From Cannabis sativa (taxonomy: Eukaryota > Streptophyta > Magnoliopsida > Rosales > Cannabaceae), in assembly GCF_029168945.1 (NCBI RefSeq), contig NC_083601.1, positions 22,162,160-22,226,159 on the forward strand: a DNA stretch of 64,000 bases, in the 5' to 3' direction. Below, in pieces: positions 43,550-54,434 of the stretch; within the stretch, counting starts at the first letter, position 1, and each line of letters starts with the position of its first letter. Both the position numbers and the translations under genes were made by a program. Under the pieces are notes generated by a model that saw only the letters and a list, made by a program, of their open reading frames with translations, was not told the origin of the DNA and did not search any database.

Positions 43550-44775
43550 CTACATGTAAAAATATATATACATATATTGACTTTAAGAATAATTCATGCT
43601 TCCTATTCCTAAGAGAATAATTCCAAATTAATTAAACGACTTTCACTAATGACACTGCTTCCTATTCCTATTGCTTGCAAAAATTCATCGATCCTACATC
43701 GCCTGAAATATTGCAGGTCTGTGTTCGAATTCGACTTGCACATTTATTTTTATTTTTTAAGAAAAAAAATGTTTTAATGGGAGAATAGTAAGGTAAGAAG
43801 CAGAGTGTGGAATCGAACCTGAGCAACCAAATCTCCGTCTGAACAACTCGATTCGCCTGAGGAAAACTCGCACCACCAACTATGCCGGAATCGAACCACT
43901 AGCTTCGCCGAAAAAGGGAATCGAACCCTAACTCCGCTTGAGAAGAAAATCACACCTGCCTGAGAAGGAAATGAGTGAAGATAGGAGAAGATGGAGAGGT
44001 GAAGATGGAAATGGGGTTTAGAACAAGCTTAGCCTGAAAGTGGTGAAGCCTGGAGAAGATAAAGAGGTGAAAATGGAAAATAGTTTTCTATATCTGGAAA
44101 AAAATTAAAAAAAAAAGTTAAAAAAAGGGGAAAAAAAACCACATAATAATTTAAAATAAAAAAAATACCAACACTTACCTAAAACTAAAATTTATTCGTA
44201 TATATCTAAACATTTAATAAAAATCCATATTACAGGTATTTTCCTCTTTTAAAAAATATTTGATTAGTTTGTGATTCAAAAATTGTGTTTTTTAAAAATG
44301 TGTTTTGGAAATAAAAATTTAAATTTTGTAAGTGAAAATTTGTTTCTAAATATGTGATTGGTTGTAGTGTGATTTAATATTTTTGAGTTTTAAAAAATTG
44401 AATATGTGATTAGTTGGGAATCTCAAAATAAAAAAGTAAGAGAATAATTAGAGAGTTTTTGGATTTAATGATTTGAAAACACAAAAAATATAAAAAATGG
44501 TGTTTTCATTTTTTAGCCTAAAACTCAAAATAGTATTCAAATTTTGTTTTTGAAAACACTCAACCAATCAAGAATTCTTAAGTGGACCTCTACCATTTTA
44601 ATTTTCAAAAGCCTAAAATAGTTTTCAAATCCTAAACCAATCTAAGTAAACTTTTGAGAAAAATATATATATATATCTAACGGCATTTCTTGGTTTAACA
44701 TTCTTGGTTTAACAGAATATACTTAAAAATAAAAGAATATTCTGTTAAATTTAACGATTAGGTTTGATCTCCCGT

Positions 44776-44990
44776 TAAAAAATAAACCCAATAATTAAAC
44801 CCAAAAAATTAAACAATCTTTTAAATAAACAATCTTTTAAATATTAATAATATCTTTTTAAATTAAAAAAATCACCACATATCTCTCTAACAAACCTATC
44901 TTGGGAGAATATTAAAAAATAAACCCAATAATTAAACCCAAAAAATTAAACAATCTATCACCACATATCTCTCTAACAAACCTATCTTGG
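44776..44990. repeat. Imperfect tandem duplication
   Basis: The tract AAAAAATAAACCCAATAATT and following bases occurs at 44776-44819 and 44914-44957. The tract ATCACCACATATCTCTCTAA and following bases occurs at 44870-44903 and 44957-44990. The second unit lacks the AT-rich middle. Confidence 0.75.
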
Positions 44991-45510
44991 CTTAAAAAAA
45001 TAATAATAAAAAAAAGATGAAATGGGCTGTAATTAGTATTTACCTGTTTGTGCTTATTTTTAGTTTTATTTTTAATTTTACCACCAAGAGGAGAAGGTTG
45101 AAAAATATTAGAATATGAAAATATTATTGGTGCTTATTAGTAATTTGCAAAGAATGTGAAAGTCTATAAATATATAGTTGTGTAGCTATTATTAGATATG
45201 AAATGAGATAATAGAACTTTTTTCAATTAGAAGATTAATGTACATTTTACTATTAATAACATACATTATTATAACACAACTATGTTTTACTTACTAAATA
45301 TACTGACACATATTTTATTTTTATAAAACAAATCGTTCAAATAATTATACTATTTTAATTAGAAATTTTTACACCAAAAATCTGTTTTGCACATTTTATT
45401 ACTGTTTTACTCCTACACGCGTACATCAACATTTTTACTTACCATCTTTATTTTATTACAATAATACCACTTACACACCATTCTCATGCACAGACACATG
45501 TGTCATCCCC

Positions 45511-45610
45511 ATCACACATCAATCAACTTCCACTCTCTTCTTTCTCTTTTTTTCTTTTCTATCACACATCAATCAACTTCCACTCTCTTCTTTCTCTTTT
45601 TTCCTTTTCT
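45511..45610. repeat. Two-unit 50-bp tandem repeat
   Basis: ATCACACATCAATCAACTTC begins units at 45511 and 45561, with near-identical pyrimidine-rich remainders. Confidence 0.9.
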
Positions 45611-45875
45611 TTTCATTTGATTTTGGATTTTCTTTCAGTTTTTTTTTTGTTTGGAAGATCAATAACCTCCATTGTTGAAGCATAACTACTCATTATTCAT
45701 CACGATTTTTTCTCTCTCATTTTTTGTTCTTCCAAAAAATTTCAACTCTCACTCAACCCACGATTTCTCAAGTTTTTTTCCCTCTCAGTTTATTCTTGTT
45801 TCAAATTTCTTTATAAAATGGTCATCACTCGTTCATCCTCATCTCTTTCCCCAGTTCAGAAAAAAAAAATCGAAA

Positions 45876-46013
45876 ATGGGCTTGAAATCTTTGGCTAACA
45901 AAGCAAAGGGTAAACGTCCGATTGTTGAAGAGAAGAAATCGAAGCTCAATGTGGAGGAGCAAATGGTTGAAGAAATTTCTAGTGAAAAAGCTAGTGCCTC
46001 TGCCGAAGTTTGA
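45876..46013 (+). CDS. Possible small ORF, 45 residues, unknown
   Basis: ATG at 45876 in a good context (CGAAAATGGG) after a long pyrimidine-rich leader. It encodes a Lys/Glu-rich peptide (MGLKSLANKAKGKRP...) ending at 46011-46013. The peptide is strongly charged and could be the first exon of a longer protein, but no further exon was found and the downstream sequence is T-rich. I do not recognise it. It could equally be a chance frame. Confidence 0.25.
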   Translation: MGLKSLANKAKGKRPIVEEKKSKLNVEEQMVEEISSEKASASAEV

Positions 46014-47103
46014 ACAGAGGTTGGTTTTCAGTTTCATTTTCGTTTCCCCCCATTTTAAACATTTTCTTGTATTTCCATTTCATCGTTTTGGTTTTTTCTG
46101 GTTTGTGATATTTTAGGTTTTTCATTTTAAAATTTCGTTTGGTTTTCTTTGGATTTTTAGGACTTTATTTTTGTTTAATCAATTTTATTTTGTTCTTGGG
46201 TTTGGCATTTTAGTTTGATTCTTATTATTTTCGTTCCATTTTTGTTGTGTTTTATGTTCTGTTTGTGTTTCTAGTTTTTTTTAGATATTTTGAAACATTT
46301 GTTTTTGTTTTAGTGTCTCTAATCAGTGGGTTTTAGTTTTTTTTTTCTAGTTTTTTAATAGTTTAATATGTTTATGTATGATGTGTTTTGGGAATATTAT
46401 TAGGTATAGTTGTTTGCTGTTCTTTTTTAGGTAACAATTCGATTTAGATGTTTGTAGTTTATATTCGTAGAGTTGTTTCTGCTTGTCAGTTTGTTTTTAG
46501 TTTTTTTATAGTTTTATTATAGTTTGTATACTTGTTTATTTACAATTTATATTTATTGCTGTTAATAAACTATAATAAAACTAAAATGAAACTATTAAGA
46601 AACGTTTAAATTTATTTCAGAAACTAACTATTTCTCAAAGTGTTTTCTCCTTTTCTTATTTCCAAAATAAATTCTTGCAAACAATTGAATTAAACTAATA
46701 TAAAATAATGATGCAATCGTAGAATCAACTTGAAAAACCACAACACTTAATTCAATTTAATATAGTTGTGGTCATTGTGCTTTTTCATCAGTTTTATTTG
46801 AATCAGATCAATTGAATTAATAGTTGTATTTTTCTCGCTTTGGTTTCATTTTGGTTGTTTTGCAGTTTTGAAACGAGCGCGTATTTTCATCTTCATGGTT
46901 CGCTCTGTACAGCTGAAGGCTTAGTGCATGTGGTATTTTTGTAAATATTTGTATGTGGACTGTATAAATGTTTAATGGGCCGGCCCAAAGTATTTTTGTA
47001 ATTTTTTTTCCTTTTTTGTATTTTTTTGTTTTTTTCCCTTTTAATTATTAATTAAAATAAAAAACTAAAATATTAAATAAAACTAACACTACGTAACAAT
47101 CAC

Positions 47104-47141
<38 letters not shown>

Positions 47142-47358
47142 AATTAATACAAAATTACTCAGTCGTCTCTTCTCTACACTCCATCAATATAACCGACAAA
47201 AATTGTTCACACTTACCCTACCAAATTAAGGAATTAATTTAATCACCAATTAATTCTACTAAATGTAGTTATTATAATTAAGAGTGTAGTCAAAATAAAT
47301 CATTTCAACACAGCTCCATTTCCGAACAAATTAATATGCCACTTTTGGATCACCACTA

Positions 47359-47394
<36 letters not shown>

Positions 47395-47500
47395 TTTTTT
47401 GCATGGATCTCTCAAATTTCTCACATAAAAAAGGACAATAGTGGAACGGTATAACAATATGAAAAAACGACAGCAGTAATAAGAAATTAATTTAAAAAAT
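46014..47500. other. AT-rich stretch with palindrome and TA microsatellites
   Basis: No gene. It contains the perfect palindrome TGGGCCGGCCCA at 46976-46987 and TA microsatellites at 47108-47139 and 47360-47391. Confidence 0.6.
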
Positions 47501-47501
47501 T

Positions 47502-47574
47502 TGGAGATGCGGGGTATCGAACCCCGTACCTCTCGCATGCAAAGCGAGCGCTCTACCATGTGAGCTACATCCCC
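47502..47574 (-). tRNA. tRNA-Ala (anticodon TGC)
   Basis: Read on the minus strand it forms a full cloverleaf of 73 nt: acceptor GGGGATG/CATCTCC with discriminator A, anticodon stem CTCGC/GCGAG with loop TTTGCAT (anticodon TGC), and T-stem CGGGG/CCCCG with loop TTCGATA. The acceptor contains the G3:U70 pair that defines alanine tRNAs. A run of six T follows within about 5 bp (Pol III terminator), and CAA lies 4-6 bp upstream, as in active plant tRNA genes. The D-arm (TAGCTCACATGG) has C where the A-box consensus has a purine, which may weaken it. No intron. Confidence 0.9.
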
Positions 47575-47579
47575 TTTGA

Positions 47580-48184
47580 TGTTTTTCTGTTGTTTTTTTG
47601 TTATAGATCGATAAACAATAAAAGATGTTCATAAATTTGCATATCTCGATAGGATCGTAGTTATTACTGTTGGCTTCTATTTATTCTTTTAAAAAAATAT
47701 ATAAATTTTAAATATGTGAGGCTATCTTTTTCAACATCTCCATCTTAGTGTTGCCTGTAAAAATCTTTACACTTTCTACTCTTGGCTTTTATGGAAGTTC
47801 CATAGTTACTTTCGTATTATCTCTTTAAAAGCATGAAACGAAGCCGTTCACCTTTTCATAGTGTATAATATAATTTAGTTTATAGTATAAAATAAAACTA
47901 ACATCATATTAAAATATTCTTAAGAAAAAAACATAACATTATTAAACTATAGAATGAGTTATTTTAATAGCAAAAATAACCGAAGCCTTAATAAAGGAAA
48001 AATTGAGCCGAAAGTTTCTTGTTTCTCTCTAATAAACTAACATTGAATTTGAAGTTAAACCAAATTAATTAAGGAAACGATTATTCTTGTTAGTACTCCA
48101 TATTATATTAATAAGTAAACTAATCCAAATTGCTGGACCTACTCGTACTAAGATTCCTCCAGAGCACGTGGGGTCTAAAGGCCA

Positions 48185-48216
<32 letters not shown>

Positions 48217-49440
48217 GGAGGTTCTAAAGTCCAACTTCAAAAAGCTCTCTCTCTCTAACACAAAATAAAATAAAAATTAATTATAAAAAAAATTTAGAGG
48301 AGTACTAATGTTAACTTTTTATTATAATTTTTTAGTCCGTATTTGAATATACATATTAAAATATTTTTTTTTCAATTTTTTTGTGTGGAGGTGTTTGTGA
48401 TGCTTACAACATAATCCTTGTAATTTTTTAAACAATTTCGAATAATTTACCGTGCTAAATATACTTTTGAAATTTTTTAAACATGCATAATAAATTGAAA
48501 TATCAGAAATTCTGTTTTTGATATGGTAAACTATTAAGAATTTTTCAAAAATTTTAAAGGATGATACTGTAATTATAAAGAATAGTACTATGAAAAAAAT
48601 TGAAAAAATATTTCGATATCTAATTTTGGGTGTGGAGGTTTACTAAAAAGTTGTAATAGAATGTTATAATTAACACTCCTCAAGAAACTAATATTAAAAT
48701 TAGGCCAATTAAGATTTTTGCGCAGAAGGACATTTATCAAATTATCTCCTGAAGTTTTAAGATAGTCAAAAATCTTCCAAAACTATTGAGATTATTAGAT
48801 TTAAGAATTTTTGTCAAATTTTAGTAAGAAAGTCTAATATAAATCAAAATTCAAAGAACATGATTTGATACTTTTCAAAATTCGAGAAACATGATTTAGT
48901 AAATTTTAAAATTTGAGAAACATGATTTAGTATATAAACAATCGTTAAATTAGTAAAATTGAATGAAATTACACAAAAATTTAAAGGTATAATTTAATAT
49001 AATCCTAATTATCCTTAAAATTATGAACACCTACTAAAGTAATACTAAACCGACTATTTAAAATTAAAGCTCGTTCTATTCTCTATAAAGACCTTTCTCC
49101 TTCAAGCTATATATAACAACTCATTTCATTATCCAAATGTATTGTTTTAGTAATATTTAATTAATTGATAATTTGCATCTTCGATTATCTCTTTCGTTTT
49201 CTTTAGTTGGCTCTTGGAAGTTGGAAAGACAAAACAGTTGGGTTATTGTTTGGTTAGGAAGAAAACCCGAGAAAACAGCCACATCCACCAAAAGCGTCGG
49301 TCCCCGCTAGCGATAAAGAGAAAAAATTTCTCCGAAAATTACTGCAAAATTATCCCAAAAAAAGAAGGGAGATAAAAAACTTACCTTATTTTCCAAAATT
49401 CGCTTTTGTTAGGAGATATATCTTTAGATATACTTACAAT
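47580..49440. other. AT-rich intergenic sequence
   Basis: No gene recognised. It contains a 28-base T run at 48186-48213 and a short CT repeat at about 48246. It separates the tRNA gene from the SAUR gene. Confidence 0.6.
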
Positions 49441-49479
49441 TAGCCATTATATTATTTCTTTGAAAACACAGAGAAAAAA

Positions 49480-50007
49480 CAGAGGAACTGGTAGGACATC
49501 TTTCGTTTCCTGTTCATTTCGGAGAGCTTCTTCCGTGGCTCCCATGGTCTTTCTTCTTCGGGTTCGCAGCTGATGTCTTCGTTCTTCTCCAGGTATTTGC
49601 TTAAATTCTCTTTCTTTTATCATTGGAATGAATGGTACTGTATTTAAAAATTCAGAATTTTTGACTTTTGTAATAACCATACACACATGTCTAGATCTGA
49701 TAAGAATATTATAGTTCTCAGATCTTAGTTTTGATTTGAATCTCGCCATTCCTAATATTAATGAAATTTATCAAAATTGGAATCCCCTGTTTCTAATAAT
49801 ATTATTTATAAAAACGACATTATAAATGGTTGAAAAAAAAGAAGAGATTTTTAATTTTGTTTTTGGGTGTTTCATGGCAGTGGAAGAAGACGAAAGTTTC
49901 AGCTCTGAACTTCTGGATTTCTGGGATTTGGTGTCGAGTGACCCGAAACGACGTCGTTCATTATCACCACCTTGTTGTATAATCTCTTATTATTACTATT
50001 AAAAGCC
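49480..50007 (+). promoter_or_regulatory. Probable SAUR 5' leader with an intron
   Basis: A C/T-rich leader exon ends at 49592 with a good donor (CCAG/GTATTTGC). The acceptor TTCATGGCAG ends at 49880, giving a 288-bp AT-rich intron. The second leader exon (49881-50007) precedes the SAUR ATG. The transcription start is not defined. Upstream ATGs occur in both leader exons. Confidence 0.5.
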
Positions 50008-51750
50008 ATGGACGACAATGGGAGCACCAAATTGAACGGCATACGACAGATCGTTCGGCTCAAGGAAATCCTCCAGAAATGGCAATCCGTTACACTTAAT
50101 GTCCAAACCCCAAAGCCAAACGAGGAACCCCGGAAAGAGCAGGTGGAAGAAAACACCAATGGCGGAGGAGGAATATCTCCGGCGATCAATAGGAGGTTGA
50201 CAGAGGTGATTTGCTGCGATTCCGACGAGGAGAGCTGTCAGAGCCCGGAGCCACCGCCGGATGTGCCGAAAGGTTACTTGGCGGTGTATGTGGGACCGGA
50301 GCTTCGGAGGTTCATAATACCCACCAGTTATCTTAGTCATTCTTTGTTCAAAGTGTTGTTGGAAAAAGCTGAGGAGGAGTTTGGGTTCGACCATGGCGGT
50401 GGTCTCACCATCCCTTGTGAGATTGAGACTTTTAAGTATCTACTTAAGTGCATGGAGAATCATCATAAGTCTTCTCCTCCACACCATAACTCCTCAGGTA
50501 ATAGTTAATCATTGATTACTCAAATTAGTTACATATATTCAACTTTTTTTTTTTTAATTTATTAATGCTAATGAGAATTATGGATTGTCTAACATAGGTA
50601 TTAACGTAGTAAATTATTATATGTTGATAAAATAGTAGTAAATTATACAAAGTATTACTATAGTTATTACATTAAATATTTGTGATCTTATATCAAATTG
50701 CATTAATAATGTTATCTCACTATGACATATTGTAGTGATAATAATAGTTTTACGACACTATTGCATACATATAGAATATTAAGTAACTAATAGTGTCTTA
50801 TAATTAGAAATCCTTAAGAATCTATGATCACCTTTCATAAGCTACTAGTGCAATTCAAGATGATTAGAGCATTTTTATTTCTAATAGAGTATAAAAAAAG
50901 GTAGTATATTGTTATATTTTAACAAAAATTATTATTCTAATAGTGTTTTAAAATATGTGTTAAATTTGGCACATATTAAAAGTTGTACTAAATTTAGTAT
51001 AAAATATAGCATTATCTCAAATTTAATTTAAATGCTACTTTTATTTATTATTATGCTACTAATTATTAATTCATTTAATTTGCAAAACTTTACATTCTAT
51101 ATTTACTATATTACCATTATTTAATTAATAAAAGAATAAAAAATTATAATTTTATATATTCTCAATAAAATATTATATAATCATCATCAATATAATTTTT
51201 TTTTTTTTTTATTTTACATCTTGTATATTGAAGTACAATTGTAAATAGTAGGCCAAATATAGTACAAAGTTATTTTAAATGTTAAGTTTAACAAACTTTT
51301 TAAATCTTCAGATGGTGTTATATCCCAATATATTTTAATTTGAGAATTACTATAGAATAATAACTACTCATAAATTCCCACTTTATAGTAGTGTGGGTTG
51401 CCTATATAATAGCAATTATATGTAAAGATACTCTTATTTTTTTGGACCATCTTTTAATTTTAGTGTAAATTTTCCAAGGCAAAATTCAATGCGAAGAAAA
51501 ATAGTAGTTTACTACGAACTCTTTGAATTTGTTCAAAATTTTGCACCGTACAGTAATTAAAGCTGTTTAATTAGTTGAAAATTGAGTCTTATTATTGAAC
51601 AATCAGTATAAATACATTTGAATTAAAAGTGGTATTTTCGTAAACATATTATTAATAATTACTCAAGATATATGTACATTTATAAATCATAATTTGTAAT
51701 TTTTGGTTTGGTCTTGTTTTACAGCTGGAAGCTCGTTCATTGAAGAGTAA
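50008..51750 (+). CDS. SAUR: SAUR family auxin-responsive protein (SAUR40/SAUR70-like), two exons
   Basis: Exon 1 is 50008-50497 and exon 2 is 51725-51750 (donor GTAATAG, acceptor TTTACAG), giving 171 residues. The start at 50008 ([20 protein letters not shown]) matches the family; the frame is open further upstream but without an ATG. N-terminal basic helix [15 protein letters not shown], a variable linker, then the SAUR domain at about 88-150: [60 protein letters not shown]. The C-terminus is His/Ser-rich and ends GSSFIEE. SAUR proteins are small early auxin-response proteins; many inhibit PP2C.D phosphatases and so activate plasma-membrane H+-ATPases in cell expansion. The sequence resembles the Arabidopsis At3g43120/At5g20810 clade. 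Most SAUR genes lack introns; this clade is longer and split. Apparently intact. Confidence 0.9.
50498..51724 (+). other. SAUR intron
   Basis: 1227 bp, GT-AG, very AT-rich, with no inserted element recognised. It separates all but the last nine codons of the gene from its end. Confidence 0.8.
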
Positions 51751-52600
51751 ATATAGTTATGATTTTTCCGTTCCTTGTTGTAACGATAATCATCCAGGTT
51801 TTTGGGGCTGATTTTCTGGCGTAACACATGGTTAATTTCCAATGTATGCAAATGCAAATATAATTTTCATCTTTCATTTTTGGTTTTGTGTTCTATATAA
51901 TAATTAATGTACGAGGAATATATATATATAAAATTATATATAGGACTACATGCAAGTACTCTATAGCTATAGAAAGTTTAATGAGTATAGTTGAGTGTGA
52001 CTGACGACATGCGTTTTGATGATGATAATATAACTCTAACCTGTGTCTGATATTGATGATGATGATAGTTTGAGTGTCTGATGGAAATTGTACAATGAAA
52101 CACATATTCTTAATTTGCCCTATTTTTCTCTTATTGATGTTTATTTTCTCTTCAAATCTTCGTTCGCAAACAATAAAAAATTAAAAGAAAAATTGTTTTT
52201 AGTTTGAGATTTAGTTCTCTGGCTTTATCATGTCCATGTGTATATGTATGTATAAATTATATATTCTGATTCCTTCTTTTCCGATCAAATCATATGCATG
52301 AGCTGTCTTTAATCCAACTGAATTAATTATCTCTCTAAATTAAAAATATTTTAATCAACATTTGAACATAATTTGTCTAAATTAAATATGTATATTCAAC
52401 AAATTCTCTGTCGTATCCGCTTGCACATGCCGCAAAGATTACACTATATACATATAGCTAGTGAAAGACCTAATAGTATATAATACATATTTTTTTATAT
52501 ATATGCAAATAATTAATTTGTTACAATTAATTAGCAAACTAGGCTAGAAGGAGAAGACTCGACTTTAAGCTTGGATCGTGTAGTCAAATAACTTAGCATC
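51751..52600. other. SAUR 3' region and AT-rich intergenic DNA
   Basis: Non-coding. It contains the likely SAUR 3' UTR at the start and short TA-rich tracts. Nothing else seen. Confidence 0.5.
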
Positions 52601-52633
52601 ACAGTACATGATGGAGCTAATTACAATCAGTGA

Positions 52634-52860
52634 CAGTGACGATCCAGAATTTTTATTAGGTGGGGGTTTAATTGTTATTAAAAAAAATTTTAGGTCTACT
52701 TTATTTAATTTATTTATTTTTGTAGGTTTTTTTTTTTTTTTTTTTTTTAATTTTTTATGCTATAATTATCAAATAAAAAGAAAAATATTTAATTTTTTTA
52801 ATGTATTTTTTTTTTCACTGGGGGCTACAGCTCCCACACCAATGTAAGTGTGTCAGTCCT
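52634..52860. mobile_element. Possible degenerate MITE
   Basis: The left end reads CAGTGACGATCCAGAATTTT followed by GGTGGGGGTTT. The right end reads CTGGGGGCTACAGCTCCCAC and GTGTGTCAGTCC. A CAGTGACGGATCCAG start with a GGGGGCT interior and a matching inverted end is a common plant MITE-like repeat. The terminal repeats are poor here, so the call is tentative. Confidence 0.35.
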
Positions 52861-53197
52861 TGATTACAATTTGTATTTTTTTTATCTACGGCGATATAGG
52901 TATAATCTATTTAGAAAATAGTTAGGTAGAGTCACGAAAAATATTAATTTGTACATGCAAATATATATTTTTTATTATGTATCACTCTATTGTTTTATAC
53001 TAATAATTAATTAATTCCTTTTATATTATTTTTATTTCTTTTTTAGTTACTAATATTCAATATTTTAGATCGATCCTTAAGTCTCATTTACTAAAAAATC
53101 TTCAAATGAAGTGTTTTACATGGATTTTTTTTTTTAATGAAATACTTCTGCAATATTTTTGTTTGGTATATAGTGAAATTTGAAGATTGAACATTAT

Positions 53198-54422
53198 TGA
53201 AATTCCGTATTTTAATATTCCCAGTTTGATTATTTAATTAAATGATTAATTAAATGCGGAATAATAAAACTGGTACTGAAAACAGTTTTCTGTAGTTACA
53301 GAATGCAACTCTGTAACTCCAGAGAAACCTTAAAAACAAACGGGCATAAAAGTAAAAACACACAAGATTTTTGTACGTGGTTTCAACAATCCTTTCAGAT
53401 TGTTACTAGTCCACGGGGCCACGCCCAGAGATAAGATTCATTAGATCGGTATCAAAAATACAAAGTAATTGACTTATGCATAAATAGACTCCCTCTTATT
53501 GTATGCCGCAAGCTTGATGTATTCCACCTACTAACCGAATCTTGATAAAACTCCAAGTGCTCGAACTCCCTTCGATCACCTTGAAGAGTGCTTGAATCCT
53601 CCCGATTCAAGGCTTAAAGGCTATCTCCCGAAAGCCTATACAACCATCTCCCGAAGGTTGTGTGCTTGTATCCTCCCGATGCAAGACTTCAAAAGCAATC
53701 TCCCGAAAGCTTGTAAATACCCTTCTCCCGAAGGTGCACTGATGTTCTTCTTCGTTGTAGACTTGAATACAGACTCAAGACAATACAAACAACAAATAAA
53801 CAGAGTAAGAGTAGAACAACTCTTCTCTACAAATCAAAGACTCTCTTTTCTAAAGATATGAATGAAATTCAAAGATACAAGAGAGGTACCAAGAGAGGTA
53901 CTAAACAAAGACACTCTTTCCTTAAGATATGAAAGCAATTCTAAGTGTATGAAAGAGATACAAAACTTAGCAGCTATAGGATGTATTTATAATGAATATA
54001 CATCTCATAGACAGCTTACATTCGGTCTGAACAAGACCTCAACCCACTAGAAACTTCCCTAAAATAATTCTTCAATCAGTCTAGGAATTTCCGTTTCTGT
54101 ACATACAGAATCGTGGGCAGTAACTACAACTTTCCTTTTATAGAAAAGGAAAGTCTAGCTCCGGTTTTCTCTTCAAGAAACCTGATCTAAGAAAATGGGA
54201 AACTCAACACAAGATCAGATTACACAGCTGGTTAGATAAAAACGAAATGGGTAACTAAACTTACCATTTTTACCTTTTTTCCAAAAATAGGAAAGCTAGA
54301 CAACTTTCCTTTCAAGTTTGATTTACACAAATATGGAAACCATATCAATATATGGCAGCCAAAATATACATTAAATAATAAAATATTTTTGTCAATTAAA
54401 TATGCCAAAAATGGAATTAACA
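53198..54422 (-). mobile_element. Copia 3' LTR
   Basis: 1225 bp; reads TGAAATTCCG to GGAATTAACA on the plus strand. It holds a hairpin cluster at 53591-53734 and, on the minus strand, a TATA-like TATAAATACATC at about 53982-53993. Open frames inside are not genes. Confidence 0.95.
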
Positions 54423-54434
54423 ATCTCCCCCTTT
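54423..54434 (-). promoter_or_regulatory. Copia polypurine tract
   Basis: AAAGGGGGAGAT on the minus strand, directly next to the 3' LTR. Related GGGGGAG motifs at about 54536, 54655 and 54713 form an array. Confidence 0.85.

Larger units (their letters stand above)
43550..45870. other. AT-rich gene-free stretch
   Basis: Mostly A/T-rich non-coding DNA. A more GC-balanced part at 43790-44060 holds three GGAATCGAACC motifs (see findings). A candidate Mutator-type end lies near 44235-44245. No reading frame convinces. Confidence 0.5.

Noticed and set aside
47356..47559. 67-codon minus-strand frame
   Set aside because: Overlaps the tRNA-Ala gene and a TA microsatellite; the tRNA explains the sequence.
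49972..50007. N-terminal extension of the SAUR frame
   Set aside because: Open but without an ATG; family members start at the MDDN-type methionine at 50008.
52608..52847. 79-codon frame
   Set aside because: Phe/Asn-rich because of T-runs in a probable MITE; not protein-like.
53592..53861. 89-codon frame inside the Copia LTR, also at 61979-62248
   Set aside because: It is made of the LTR hairpin array; present only because both LTRs are identical there.
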